A stretch of 64,000 nucleotides of DNA, taken from the IMG/VR virus record IMGVR_UViG_3300009514_000005, positions 62,001 through 126,000 of that record; one strand, written 5' to 3'. The stretch's first letter is position 1. Each line of letters starts with the position of its first letter. This document shows positions 41,339-49,676 of this stretch, piece after piece. This stretch comes from a virus. The notes under the pieces are model-generated. The model made no database searches and was not told where the DNA came from. It was given only the letters and a program-made list of their open reading frames with translations. Position numbers and translations under genes: made by a program.

Positions 41339-42847
41339 TTAAGCTGGCAACCCGAATGCAAACTCCTTAGGATCAGAAACGTGATCCGGACCAAAAGTCC
41401 CTGGAGTTAAAGTTGTAAGATTTGTGGTTTTAAGAAGCCCGTAAAACTCAGGTCTGGCCAAAAGTTTTGCGTAACGAGTTCTCAATCCTTTCCTAAATTT
41501 AAAATCGTTTGGATCAAGGAATGTTGCGGTGACCTGAAGAGGAACGTACGGGGCCCATACATACCCTGCGTCAATGAAGTTGTTTCCACGATATCCGATG
41601 ATTGCCTGCTCTGCTTGAAGATACGGATCTTTGTAAGCAATATATCTTTGTTGCAGTGTTCCCATCTTCATCATGCCCCAAGTTTGAGGAGATTCAGCAG
41701 CGCTTCTCGCGTCTGCGTTTCCGGCAAAGATTGGTCTAAAGTCACCATGGGTTCCCAATTGCTCAACTTGAGCCGCAAGATCGTAACTCATCACAATCCA
41801 GTTTGCTGGACCCCTCAAGGTATTCTTTCCAATCTGGTTAGAGATCAGAGTGATCGGAGTTAGAATTGATCGGATATGCTCAATATCGTTCAATCCAGAA
41901 GGAACCGTGAAATCGAAAGTGGTTGTTGCTCCAGTGTTTCCAACCCTTAAGTCTTCGATGATCTCTCGATCGATTTCTAAGGCCAGTTCACTTCCGATAC
42001 CAGCAACTAATTCCTGCTCTGCGTCCACCCCGTGAAGAGCTTTCAAGTCATCGGCTGACTCGGTTGACCACAATGCTTTAATCTTTCTGGTTCGAGCTAC
42101 CACCGCCACAAGAGCAATGTCGATATTTACTGTTGGAACCTTGGTATTACACTCGTTGTTATACTCATAAGTAATTACCTGGTCCACGCCACTTCCTGGA
42201 GCCACTGAATAAGTCACACTGATTTCACCAGTGGTATAGTTAATGGTTCCAGCAGAGATTCCAACTCCGGTGATGTTTCCAGCACCATCATCCACTCCAC
42301 TTACAGCTCCAGTCAATAAAGACAAACTGTTCTTTCTAACGGGGTTCCACTTAAGAGTTCCAGCAAGAGTAACCGCGATACCGTTACCAGTTGCAGAAGC
42401 TTCACCGTCAATAAACTCGCTAGAGTAATTTCGGTTAAAATCCTTTACCAGTTTATCGCCTTCAGTCACAGCACCCTTGGTATCGCCATACTTTAACTCA
42501 AAGTAAAAAATGGCTCCAACCGGGGCAGACATTGGCTGAACAGAAACAATCTCTGGGGCAATCAAAGACGGCCAAACCCTTCGAAGAAGAGGAAAGGTAT
42601 ATTTAATAAATGGGGCAGTGTTAGTGGTGGCTGTTGCCTCGCCAAGAACATGCTTTTCCTTGAATTGCTTTAACTCAGAGAGCTGATTCTCGTAGAGCTG
42701 AGATAGACAATATTTTTGGTAGGAATTTTGGACCTTGCCAGGAATCCATTTATTCCATCGCTCAATAAGAGCTTTTCGCTGAGGGTTACGGACAAAATTG
42801 TCCCCATTCAGCTCTCCCCGCATTTCTTGGAGTTTTCTTTGTTCCAT
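41339..42847 (-). CDS. Major capsid protein (gp23-like)
   Basis: The 502-residue product matches the T4 gp23 capsid family: a helical N-terminal propeptide (to about residue 70), then TAPFIKYTFPLLRRVWPSLI and IVSVQPMSAPVGAIFYFE, and the C-terminal MKMGTLQQRYIAYKDPYLQAEQ and AIIGYRGNNFIDAGYVWAPY. A GEATAT motif at residues 69-74 is a likely prohead protease cleavage site. Residues 148-231 form the module shared with the sheath. GGAGAGGG lies upstream of its ATG. Confidence 0.9.
   Translation of the reverse strand: MEQRKLQEMRGELNGDNFVRNPQRKALIERWNKWIPGKVQNSYQKYCLSQLYENQLSELKQFKEKHVLGEATATTNTAPFIKYTFPLLRRVWPSLIAPEIVSVQPMSAPVGAIFYFELKYGDTKGAVTEGDKLVKDFNRNYSSEFIDGEASATGNGIAVTLAGTLKWNPVRKNSLSLLTGAVSGVDDGAGNITGVGISAGTINYTTGEISVTYSVAPGSGVDQVITYEYNNECNTKVPTVNIDIALVAVVARTRKIKALWSTESADDLKALHGVDAEQELVAGIGSELALEIDREIIEDLRVGNTGATTTFDFTVPSGLNDIEHIRSILTPITLISNQIGKNTLRGPANWIVMSYDLAAQVEQLGTHGDFRPIFAGNADARSAAESPQTWGMMKMGTLQQRYIAYKDPYLQAEQAIIGYRGNNFIDAGYVWAPYVPLQVTATFLDPNDFKFRKGLRTRYAKLLARPEFYGLLKTTNLTTLTPGTFGPDHVSDPKEFAFGLPA
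42155..42406 (-). other. Inserted beta module in the capsid protein, shared with the sheath
   Basis: Residues about 148-231 of the capsid protein hold ATGNGIA, LAGT, DDGAGNITGVGIS, TINYTTGEI and GVDQVITYEY, in the same order and spacing as the matching parts of the sheath module (residues 199-285). The first and last parts of the capsid protein align with family members, so this module is an insertion. It likely points outward from the capsid. Confidence 0.6.
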
Positions 42848-42880
42848 TTTTTCCCTCTCCTTGGTCTAGTGGAATTCTAT

Positions 42881-44470
42881 TTAAACATTTGAAATTTGCT
42901 CGATGTCTTCATAACTCATCCCGAATTCCTGAAGCTCACCTTCTAATCCTTCTGTTACCATCTCCCCGCTTGATTGAGTCCTCTTTCGAGTTCCAGTTTC
43001 ATTAACATGGTCCTCAACTAAAGATGGATTCTTTTCTGCTCCGCGTTTTAATCTTTCTTGAATTAAATTATATTCCTTTGTTTTCTTCGCATCAACCTTA
43101 AACTTTTCAACTATTTGGTCAATCTCTTTTTTAGAGGTCGATTCAACACATATTTGTCTGATCTTTGGTCCGTTAGGATTATTGGCAATCTTCTTTTCAA
43201 GATAAAGCTGTAACCCATAATTCTTCGCAAGCTGCATAGATTCAGTGAGGGCTTCATCCCGCTTTTTGATCTGATCTTCAAGCTGTTTAATCTTCTTATC
43301 AAGGGCTTCTGTGATTTTTTTACTCTCTCGCTCTTTAGCTTTTTCTTCAGCGATCTGATCAGCAATATGTGACTTGGCTTTCACTACGGCTTCCTTCAAA
43401 CTGTCTTGAGTCTCATATTGCTTGATGTCTCCGATCAACTTAAGGATATGATCTTTATGAGAATCCTCAAAAATTTCTTTACTCAAGGTTACGCGCATTC
43501 CCATTCTCTGAGCGATCGCAGCAATTTTTTCAGCCTTTTCTTCAACAACCTTGATTTCCGCATCTTTCTTTTCCAGCGACTCTTTAAGAGAAGCGATTTC
43601 ATCATCACGCTTCTTGATCTCGACATCAACGTCTTCCGGAAGAACAAATGGTCTCATAAGGGTTTTCACCTGATCAAGAACACCCCTTGCTCCAGCCACC
43701 TCAGGATCACTAAGAAGCTTATTTTTAGCTTCTTCCATAAACTTTTCCTTGGCCTCTTCGATTTTCTTAGGAAGCTCTTCAGCGAACTTTTTAGTGAGTT
43801 CAACCTTCTGCTCTTCTAGTTTGGTCTGAAGAACGCTCTCAGTTAAAGTTGCCTTGTTTTCATTATTGGTTTCCATTACGGTCTCCTTGGGTGATTCATC
43901 TTTAATTACTTCTAGATCTTTGTGGTGATTGCCTTCGCTAAAAAATTCAGGATAACTTGATTGTACGGCAGGATCAGCCACAAAATCATGAGTCATGTAT
44001 TGATAATCATCTTGCACTTCTTCAATTCCATCACTATTTTGAGCCGTTGATCCCATGCCACGACTTGAGATACCGATGGCTCCACCACCCTGCAAAATAC
44101 TTTTAAGCTGTTTTCCATGTTCATTGTCTAAAATTTTGGCTTCACCAATAATTTGGCCATCAGGAGTAATTTCCAAACATGTGATGATATGGCTAACTCG
44201 CGCAAGTGATGTCTTGCCATCTGCAGGGTGGTCAAGATGACCCAAAACCTTCCCAACCTTAATGGCCTCTTGAATTTTATTAATTTCTCTTTCCCAAAGG
44301 GCTCTCGGATAAACTCTTTTATTTTCAGTTGGCACATCGCAGCGGCCAAATTCACCTCGGGCCATGAAGCTTCCGTCTTTACTCTCCTGGATAGTAAGCT
44401 TGATAAGCGTGGCATCAGTGAGGGTTCTTGCGCTTTTTTTGAATCCTGATTCGCTTAATTTCTCAGCCAT
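42881..44470 (-). CDS. Prohead protease (gp21-like) fused to coiled-coil scaffold
   Basis: From ATG 44470 the product is 529 residues. The first half is a T4 gp21-type serine protease: RGEFGRCDVPTENKRVYP, then VGKVLGHLDHPAD with the catalytic His near residue 81, and AIGISSRGMGS with the catalytic Ser near 135. The second half (from about residue 205) is a long, charged helix with heptad-like E/K-rich stretches (KLEEQKVELTKKFAEELPKK), as in the gp22-type scaffold. In T4 these are two genes, so this is a fusion. TTG 44491 is also in frame, but lies in a hairpin; ATG 44470 has AAGG eight bases upstream. Confidence 0.85.
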   Translation of the reverse strand: MAEKLSESGFKKSARTLTDATLIKLTIQESKDGSFMARGEFGRCDVPTENKRVYPRALWEREINKIQEAIKVGKVLGHLDHPADGKTSLARVSHIITCLEITPDGQIIGEAKILDNEHGKQLKSILQGGGAIGISSRGMGSTAQNSDGIEEVQDDYQYMTHDFVADPAVQSSYPEFFSEGNHHKDLEVIKDESPKETVMETNNENKATLTESVLQTKLEEQKVELTKKFAEELPKKIEEAKEKFMEEAKNKLLSDPEVAGARGVLDQVKTLMRPFVLPEDVDVEIKKRDDEIASLKESLEKKDAEIKVVEEKAEKIAAIAQRMGMRVTLSKEIFEDSHKDHILKLIGDIKQYETQDSLKEAVVKAKSHIADQIAEEKAKERESKKITEALDKKIKQLEDQIKKRDEALTESMQLAKNYGLQLYLEKKIANNPNGPKIRQICVESTSKKEIDQIVEKFKVDAKKTKEYNLIQERLKRGAEKNPSLVEDHVNETGTRKRTQSSGEMVTEGLEGELQEFGMSYEDIEQISNV

Positions 44471-44484
44471 TCCGTCAGCCTTTT

Positions 44485-44509
44485 GCTCCAATCAATTGGA
44501 GCTATTTTT
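44485..44509 (+). terminator. Plus-strand hairpin and T-run near the protease start
   Basis: On the plus strand, GCTCCAA (44485-44491) pairs with TTGGAGC (44496-44502) around TCAA, followed by TATTTTTT. This has the shape of an intrinsic terminator for plus-strand transcripts, although no plus-strand gene is nearby. It contains palindrome copy 3. It may block antisense transcription into the head genes or act as a minus-strand mRNA structure at the protease start. Confidence 0.4.
44487..44500. repeat. Palindrome-like 14-mer, copy 3 (TCCAATCAATTGGA)
   Basis: One of five exact copies of TCCAATYRATTGGA. This copy lies 17-30 bases before the ATG of the prohead protease gene, overlapping the end of the preceding small gene's 3' region. 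It forms the core of a stable hairpin with a T-run on the plus strand. Confidence 0.6.
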
Positions 44510-44693
44510 TAAACCAGTAAGTAAAACCTGGAATAACGCTCTTCTTTTTCTTGATAAGCTTGCTCTTTATTTTACTATCACCAATCTTATCGTAAAGGTT
44601 TTTGTGTAGTTTCTCAAGATGACCGCCTAATTCTTTAGGATCTTTCATACCTTTGTAGCTTTTAGTTGTCTTTTGTTTTCTAGGTTCAGCCAT
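44502..44693 (-). CDS. Small basic protein (63 residues)
   Basis: From ATG 44693 the product is MAEPRKQKTTKSYKGMKDPK and further, a basic, mostly helical small protein (KLHKNLYDKIGDSKIKSKLI) ending in GFTYWFKK. The ATG comes one base after the stop of the gene upstream, which suggests coupled translation and explains the lack of a strong ribosome site. It lies between the protease/scaffold and another head-region gene. T4 has a small basic head-core protein in a similar spot, but I see no sequence evidence of identity. Confidence 0.5.
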   Translation of the reverse strand: MAEPRKQKTTKSYKGMKDPKELGGHLEKLHKNLYDKIGDSKIKSKLIKKKKSVIPGFTYWFKK

Positions 44694-44694
44694 A

Positions 44695-45315
44695 TTAATT
44701 ATGTCTATATGCGACAATTTCAGTCGATCCGTAACCAAGCTTTTCTCTTAATGATTCAGAAATAGTAGTCTCTATCTCCTCACCATCATAACTTCCAAAG
44801 TGCTCTTCTGGAACATCAAGATAAAGATCCAGCCATTTAGAAAGGCTAGTCACTTTAGTCGTTCCAGGACCAGCAGATTGGCCAAGAGCCCAATTAACCA
44901 AAGCCTCATCTCCAACCATTACTCTGAATTCCTCTGGATCATTTTGGACCATTTCTAACCAGTATTGACGGGCAGCCTTACCGGCGTCTTCACGATTTTC
45001 AGCCACATAATAATCGGCACCATCGATTTCAACCATGTACATATTTTCGGAAAGATTATCAAAACCTTTGATCTCTTCTTTTTTCCCATCAATCTCAATC
45101 CAATCTACGTCAGACCCCTCTTCTTCCTCATCCTGCTCGGTGAGTTTTTTTGTCTCATGGACACTCTTCATTAAGACCCCAGCCAGATCATTAAAGCCTG
45201 GATATTGCTTAGTAAACCCCTTGGCAATCTCTTCCATATCTTCTTTTTTGAGGTCACCTTTATGCTCATCCAGTTGAGAGTGAAATTTATCAATGATTGA
45301 TTCTAATTTTTCCAT
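44695..45315 (-). CDS. Head-region protein with DYYVAENREDAGKAA domain
   Basis: The 206-residue product has a helical N-terminal half and a C-terminal domain with the pattern VEIDGADYYVAENREDAGKA, YWLEMVQNDPEEFRVMVGDE, LVNWALGQSAGPGTTKV, LSKWLDLYLDVPEEHFGSYD and KLGYGSTEIVAYRHN. This set, with its conserved aromatic and acidic positions, looks like a distinct domain of unknown function. It starts directly after the stop of the neighbouring gene. It lies among head genes and is likely packaged or structural. Confidence 0.55.
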   Translation of the reverse strand: MEKLESIIDKFHSQLDEHKGDLKKEDMEEIAKGFTKQYPGFNDLAGVLMKSVHETKKLTEQDEEEEGSDVDWIEIDGKKEEIKGFDNLSENMYMVEIDGADYYVAENREDAGKAARQYWLEMVQNDPEEFRVMVGDEALVNWALGQSAGPGTTKVTSLSKWLDLYLDVPEEHFGSYDGEEIETTISESLREKLGYGSTEIVAYRHN

Positions 45316-45624
45316 TTATTCATCCTCCGGAAGAACATCCCTAAATTTGTCCACGTATGTAATAATCTTATCCTTTTCAGCAAGTTCTTGCTTCTGAAAT
45401 TCACTCCACTTACTAATTTCTTCTTCAGCGGAATAGATCTCTCTCTTTTTTTCTCTAGTACGATTCTTCAGGCAACGATACGCGGCTTGTTGGCTTTTGT
45501 GAAGATGGGGACAGAATTTAGTGCGATAATTTCCATTCCCGTCACTCATGACGAGCCCAGTTATTCCGGCCCCATACTCCTGGCCACGATCTCCCAAATC
45601 CTGCATCGCTAAAGATTCTTTCAT
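45316..45624 (-). CDS. Small protein with CPHLHK-type Cys/His motif
   Basis: The 102-residue product has FCPHLHKSQQAAYRCLKN (near residues 37-55), which has the spacing of a Cys/His metal site (C-P-H-x-H and a Cys twelve residues later). The rest is helical and charged. It overlaps the 1216-residue gene by four bases (ATGA). Function is unknown; the metal-binding idea is an inference. Confidence 0.55.
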   Translation of the reverse strand: MKESLAMQDLGDRGQEYGAGITGLVMSDGNGNYRTKFCPHLHKSQQAAYRCLKNRTREKKREIYSAEEEISKWSEFQKQELAEKDKIITYVDKFRDVLPEDE

Positions 45625-48600
45625 CCCAATGCCTTTAAAATCTCATCCACCTTTAATCTACCACCAGTTATTCTTTCAATGTCCCTGGCGGCCTCTCTAG
45701 CATCTTCCCTTCTCGGGAGATTGTTAATAGCGTCAACAGCATCCTCAACACCAATCTCACCAATATAAAACTCAAGCTGCTCTTTAAAAAAATCATCATC
45801 TATATCTGGAGAAATTTGATTCGTATCTACCTCAGGCTTTGACTCTCCAAAAATTTCAAAATACTTATTTATCCAATGGAGACCCTTGGTAATTTGCTCA
45901 TCAGAAAGCTCTTCATCAACTGGGATATCCGGAGCCATGTAACCTTCTCCAGCCACCATCGCATTAATTAAATGCTCTGGATTTTTAATCACAAGAGTAA
46001 CCGTTTGATGTTCCTGATCAATCGTGGCCGAATCAATTCCAGCCGAAGTGCTAACACCCACCTGATTACCATCAGAATCCATTCCAATGTATTCAGCAGG
46101 TACATTATCAATTATTTCATAAGCTTGCTCTAATGCATCATAAACAGCTTTGACATATTGGGGTTCCATACTAAAAGATTCAGCATCACTAAGAGCAAAG
46201 CCAACAGCAGATGGAAAATATTTATCAGCACCATCAAACTGTTCAGGAAGATCAACATTCATGGATTGAATTTCTTGATCCGTATATCCAGGATGTGTCT
46301 CAATTTCAAACGGCTCCTCTAGCCTAGAATAAATCTCGGAATATCCCATATCTTCAATGGCATCTTTTAAAGGAATTTGAACAGTAACAGTACGATCTAC
46401 TGGAGATGTATCTTGTTCCGCAATTACTCTACTGGAACCACCAACGCTCTCTTGTTGAATTTCCCCATGAATCCAAACAACCGGAAACATTTTGGCAAAA
46501 GCATCCTCAATCGCTCGATCCAATTCATCACGATCCGGATTATCTAAATGCATTCCAACTTTGTGCTCATCTTCCGGGCCAGAAATCTTTTTAACTTTGA
46601 CCGTAAAACCATCTTCTTCGTAAGTTTCCTCTTCGAAATCTGGTCCACGTTTTTTCTTTTCGATCCCAAGCTGGCGAACATTGTCGTCATCAGCTTCCGC
46701 TAGGGGCTTTCTCGGCACCTCTTTAGCCTCACCTTTTACGATGGGGCCACGATCCCTAGCTGCCAAATCTTCATAATCCAGCTCAACATAATCCACTTTA
46801 CTACCAAGAGTTTTTTGAAACTCTTTTAGATCTTCTTGGGTATGAGCGTAAACATTTAAAGCCGCACCTTCTGATCCCCTGGCGATAGAAATTCCTTGGC
46901 CACCTTTTTCCTGAAGCTCTTCAACAGCTTCTTGCTCTATCGGTGATTTAAGATAAATTGTTGCGAAAAAACCTTTGGTTTCTTTTTCTTCCCTAACGAT
47001 TCCAGTTGGACCGCTTTTTCTTGATCTTCTTTTACCTTCGGGCTCAAAATCAAAACTGGTATCTAGTGCAGCCTCTAGCTCACCAATGCCATCAATCTCA
47101 CCATCCGGATGGACTACGATTTCAATATCAAATTCATGCTTAGGATTATCACCAGTTTCATCAAAGCCAGCAGACCATGTGAAAACGCCATACATGGAAT
47201 CATTAATCATTGATGGACCGTATAAATAAATCTCCAGAACACCTTTTTCTTTTTCATTGTCTTTTTGGATATCTAATAAATCATACTTAGCAGATGGTTC
47301 CTTGTCGGTGCTGTAACCCATTTTAGCTAATTCACCAGCCACACGCTTTAAGAACTCAAGCTTTTGATCACTGCTCATCTCGGAAGTTTCTTCACCCAAA
47401 GATTCTTTGGACCCAAGATTTCTTTTCTTTTTACCTGGAGTCATTTTTGGGAACTCCCCAAGCTCACCACCATAAGGATCAGACCCACGGGCATACCCGC
47501 CTTCTTTTTGAATATCTTTCATTCGCTTGTAGGCAGATGCGGTATGGCCAGAACCTTTGTAGTCTTCAGTTTTAGACTCATAATAATCTTCAGATGGCTC
47601 ATCAAGATCACTGAATGCGTCTGCACCGGATTCGGTGAACTTAGCGACACCCTCTAGGGCGATATAGTATTCAGGGTCAACCTCTACTGATAATTCAAAT
47701 TGATCACCAGGATCATATTTAGATCGAAACCACCCAGCAGAAAGAACCAACGTAGATACTTTTTCTTTGTAGCCCGGATCATAAACATCATTTTTGTAAT
47801 CAAATGATAGAGTTCCTTCCTCTCCAAATCTATATTCAAAGTCTTCTATATCTTCTTTATTCGTTAAGGAATCAAATTTAACCTCAATACCATTGGGTGA
47901 CTCTTGAGTGTCCATATATGATTCAAACCTAACGCCCACCACTGAAGGAGAAAAAACAATTTTGTTTCCAACCTTCTTATAATCAACATCACCCTTAAGC
48001 TTAACGAAAACACCAGCACCACCGCCTTCTGACACAACACCAGATTCGGTAACGAGTTTTTCCATGGCCCTATCAAGGTACTCAACAATCTTAACCAGAA
48101 TCCCATGAGCCTCTTCAGTGTCAACAGCACCTTCCTGAATAGCCTTGGCTATTGTCTCAGCATTTTCCTTTAGAGAAACAAGATCACCTCTAACTTCTAA
48201 TTGTTTTTCCTCAAGGATTGGTTCTTTCTTTGGGCCACTTAATTCCTCGTTTAGAAATCCGGAAAATCCACTATTCATATGAGCGGTGTTTTTTTCGGTT
48301 TTAACGAACTCTGGCATATCAGGAAGATTATCAAAGCCAAGATCTTCACTGCTTGTCCTATCGATTATCTCCTTGTGTTCTTTAACGGATTCCTCGGCTC
48401 CGGATCCCTTCACATAAATAACAATGTGAACATAATTTTCACTTGGATACTGCTCTAGATATTCTTCAATCTCTTCATCGGTAACATCTGATAATTCTTT
48501 CCTTTGTTCTCTGGCGATTTCTTCTTTGGCTGCATCATGTTCAATTGGACCTACTAAATCCTCTTCAGAAGCCTTACTGATATCTATACCTGAAACATCC

Positions 48601-49271
48601 CAACCACCTGAAGCTAGTTGATCAAGAGCATCCTCGGCGGCTTCTTTTTCCGACATACCAATACCAGTGGCTACATCTTCCCAATCGGTAAAAGATGTTC
48701 CAGCGCCTTGCCAATAACTTGAGTTTTCAACGCCATAATTTTCAATCTCATAATCAGCAACTTTTTTGTCACCGTCTTCATCTTCTTTGATGATTTTCTT
48801 TGAACCGTGGTCAGGGAAAATTTCATTCAGATCCTCAGCAAGAGCCCCAGCATTTAAAAAAGCCTGGATAAGATCTTTGGACTCACCACCATTTAACTGA
48901 TGATCTATTTCTTTTAACTCTTTTACGAGCCCATCGATTCGACCTTTATTTTCCATTTTCCACTCCCTCATATTTTCGAGTAAATTATGCCAGCCTTCTC
49001 TTCCGGCAACTCGGAGCCTTCTTCTTGGGCCAAGCTTTCTCTTGCCCATTCTCTTCTGAATTGCTTTCCTCTTTTTTGCTAATCTTTTAAATCTCGGCTT
49101 TCTTCGTCGCATTTTGGAAGCCCTTTTAATTCTGGACTTATGCTTTCTTGCGTACCTTCTGGATTTGGCCCTTTGAGCTGGAGACCTACGTTTAACACGC
49201 TGAATCTTCACCTCTTCCAACCAATGTTCAACAAGTAACGCTAAACTTTCTACATCTGGAAATTTGTTCAT
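45621..49271 (-). CDS. Giant mosaic head-region protein (1216 residues)
   Basis: Residues about 20-85 are strongly basic (VKRRSPAQRAKSRRYARKHK and more), as in DNA-binding or ribosomal-like basic tails. Then follow at least four acidic, domain-like parts: one with WQGAGTSFTDWEDVATGIGM and EDALDQLASGGWDV, one with FVKLKGDVDYKKVGN, one with KGFFATIYLKSPIEQ, and one (DGFTVKVKKIS, LDNPDRDELDRAIEDAF, PVVWIHGEIQQ) that matches the end of paralogue B. Between them lie Lys/Gly/Ser-rich linkers and ES(V/L) motifs. It may be a polyprotein processed by the prohead protease. The function is unknown. Confidence 0.6.
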   Translation of the reverse strand: MNKFPDVESLALLVEHWLEEVKIQRVKRRSPAQRAKSRRYARKHKSRIKRASKMRRRKPRFKRLAKKRKAIQKRMGKRKLGPRRRLRVAGREGWHNLLENMREWKMENKGRIDGLVKELKEIDHQLNGGESKDLIQAFLNAGALAEDLNEIFPDHGSKKIIKEDEDGDKKVADYEIENYGVENSSYWQGAGTSFTDWEDVATGIGMSEKEAAEDALDQLASGGWDVSGIDISKASEEDLVGPIEHDAAKEEIAREQRKELSDVTDEEIEEYLEQYPSENYVHIVIYVKGSGAEESVKEHKEIIDRTSSEDLGFDNLPDMPEFVKTEKNTAHMNSGFSGFLNEELSGPKKEPILEEKQLEVRGDLVSLKENAETIAKAIQEGAVDTEEAHGILVKIVEYLDRAMEKLVTESGVVSEGGGAGVFVKLKGDVDYKKVGNKIVFSPSVVGVRFESYMDTQESPNGIEVKFDSLTNKEDIEDFEYRFGEEGTLSFDYKNDVYDPGYKEKVSTLVLSAGWFRSKYDPGDQFELSVEVDPEYYIALEGVAKFTESGADAFSDLDEPSEDYYESKTEDYKGSGHTASAYKRMKDIQKEGGYARGSDPYGGELGEFPKMTPGKKKRNLGSKESLGEETSEMSSDQKLEFLKRVAGELAKMGYSTDKEPSAKYDLLDIQKDNEKEKGVLEIYLYGPSMINDSMYGVFTWSAGFDETGDNPKHEFDIEIVVHPDGEIDGIGELEAALDTSFDFEPEGKRRSRKSGPTGIVREEKETKGFFATIYLKSPIEQEAVEELQEKGGQGISIARGSEGAALNVYAHTQEDLKEFQKTLGSKVDYVELDYEDLAARDRGPIVKGEAKEVPRKPLAEADDDNVRQLGIEKKKRGPDFEEETYEEDGFTVKVKKISGPEDEHKVGMHLDNPDRDELDRAIEDAFAKMFPVVWIHGEIQQESVGGSSRVIAEQDTSPVDRTVTVQIPLKDAIEDMGYSEIYSRLEEPFEIETHPGYTDQEIQSMNVDLPEQFDGADKYFPSAVGFALSDAESFSMEPQYVKAVYDALEQAYEIIDNVPAEYIGMDSDGNQVGVSTSAGIDSATIDQEHQTVTLVIKNPEHLINAMVAGEGYMAPDIPVDEELSDEQITKGLHWINKYFEIFGESKPEVDTNQISPDIDDDFFKEQLEFYIGEIGVEDAVDAINNLPRREDAREAARDIERITGGRLKVDEILKALG

Positions 49272-49295
49272 CTACCTGTCCCTGGTAATATATTC

Positions 49296-49324
49296 ATTCT
49301 AGCATGAGCATAATAATTGATCAA
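49296..49324 (-). promoter_or_regulatory. Sigma70-like promoter before the giant mosaic gene
   Basis: On the minus strand, TTGATC (49324-49319) and TAGAAT (49301-49296) are separated by exactly 17 bases. The -35 matches four of six and the -10 five of six consensus positions. It lies about 25-50 bases before the ATG of the 1216-residue gene (49271), in a short intergenic gap. A transcription start near 49289 would give a short leader. Confidence 0.5.
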
Positions 49325-49328
49325 AAAG

Positions 49329-49676
49329 CTATTTATCCTCAGCCGTTTTCCATAGCTTATCCGGATCTATACTTTCTCCTGAAAGCATTGCCGCGACCAT
49401 TTCTTCGGCCTCTGTTTTCTTTTTTGACTCAACTTCTTCCTCGCTCATCAAAGAAACACTATAAGCCTCATCAAGAACAATCTCATTGTTCTCTATTCGA
49501 AGTCTTCTGAATTCATTATCTTCTTTGACAACGACTACATAGTTTCCAAAAGTGGCGAGTCTTTTCGAGTCTTTATAGTTTTTATTCTCTGAAAGCACAT
49601 GATCAATCTCGGCCATCTTACTCTCAAAACTACCCTTCACAATATTATCCAAATCTTTTACTTGAATGAATTTCAT
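49329..49676 (-). CDS. Unknown protein of portal region (115 residues)
   Basis: The product is 115 residues with an N-terminal helix (IVKGSFESKMAEIDHVLSEN), a beta middle (TFGNYVVVVKEDNEFRRLRI) and a helical, acidic end with an ES(I)D motif (SEEEVESKKKTEAEEMVAAM, LSGESIDPDKLWK). It overlaps the next gene by four bases (ATGA). It lies between the portal and the mosaic gene. The function is unknown. Confidence 0.55.
   Translation of the reverse strand: MKFIQVKDLDNIVKGSFESKMAEIDHVLSENKNYKDSKRLATFGNYVVVVKEDNEFRRLRIENNEIVLDEAYSVSLMSEEEVESKKKTEAEEMVAAMLSGESIDPDKLWKTAEDK

Noticed and set aside
43406-43819. Plus-strand frame opposite the scaffold coiled coil
   Set aside because: Phe/Leu-rich product is typical of antisense of Glu/Lys-rich helices; no start signal.
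44502-44738. Longer form of the small basic gene starting at 44738
   Set aside because: The upstream 15 codons lie inside the end of the preceding gene and the ATG at 44693 is directly after its stop, fitting coupled translation.
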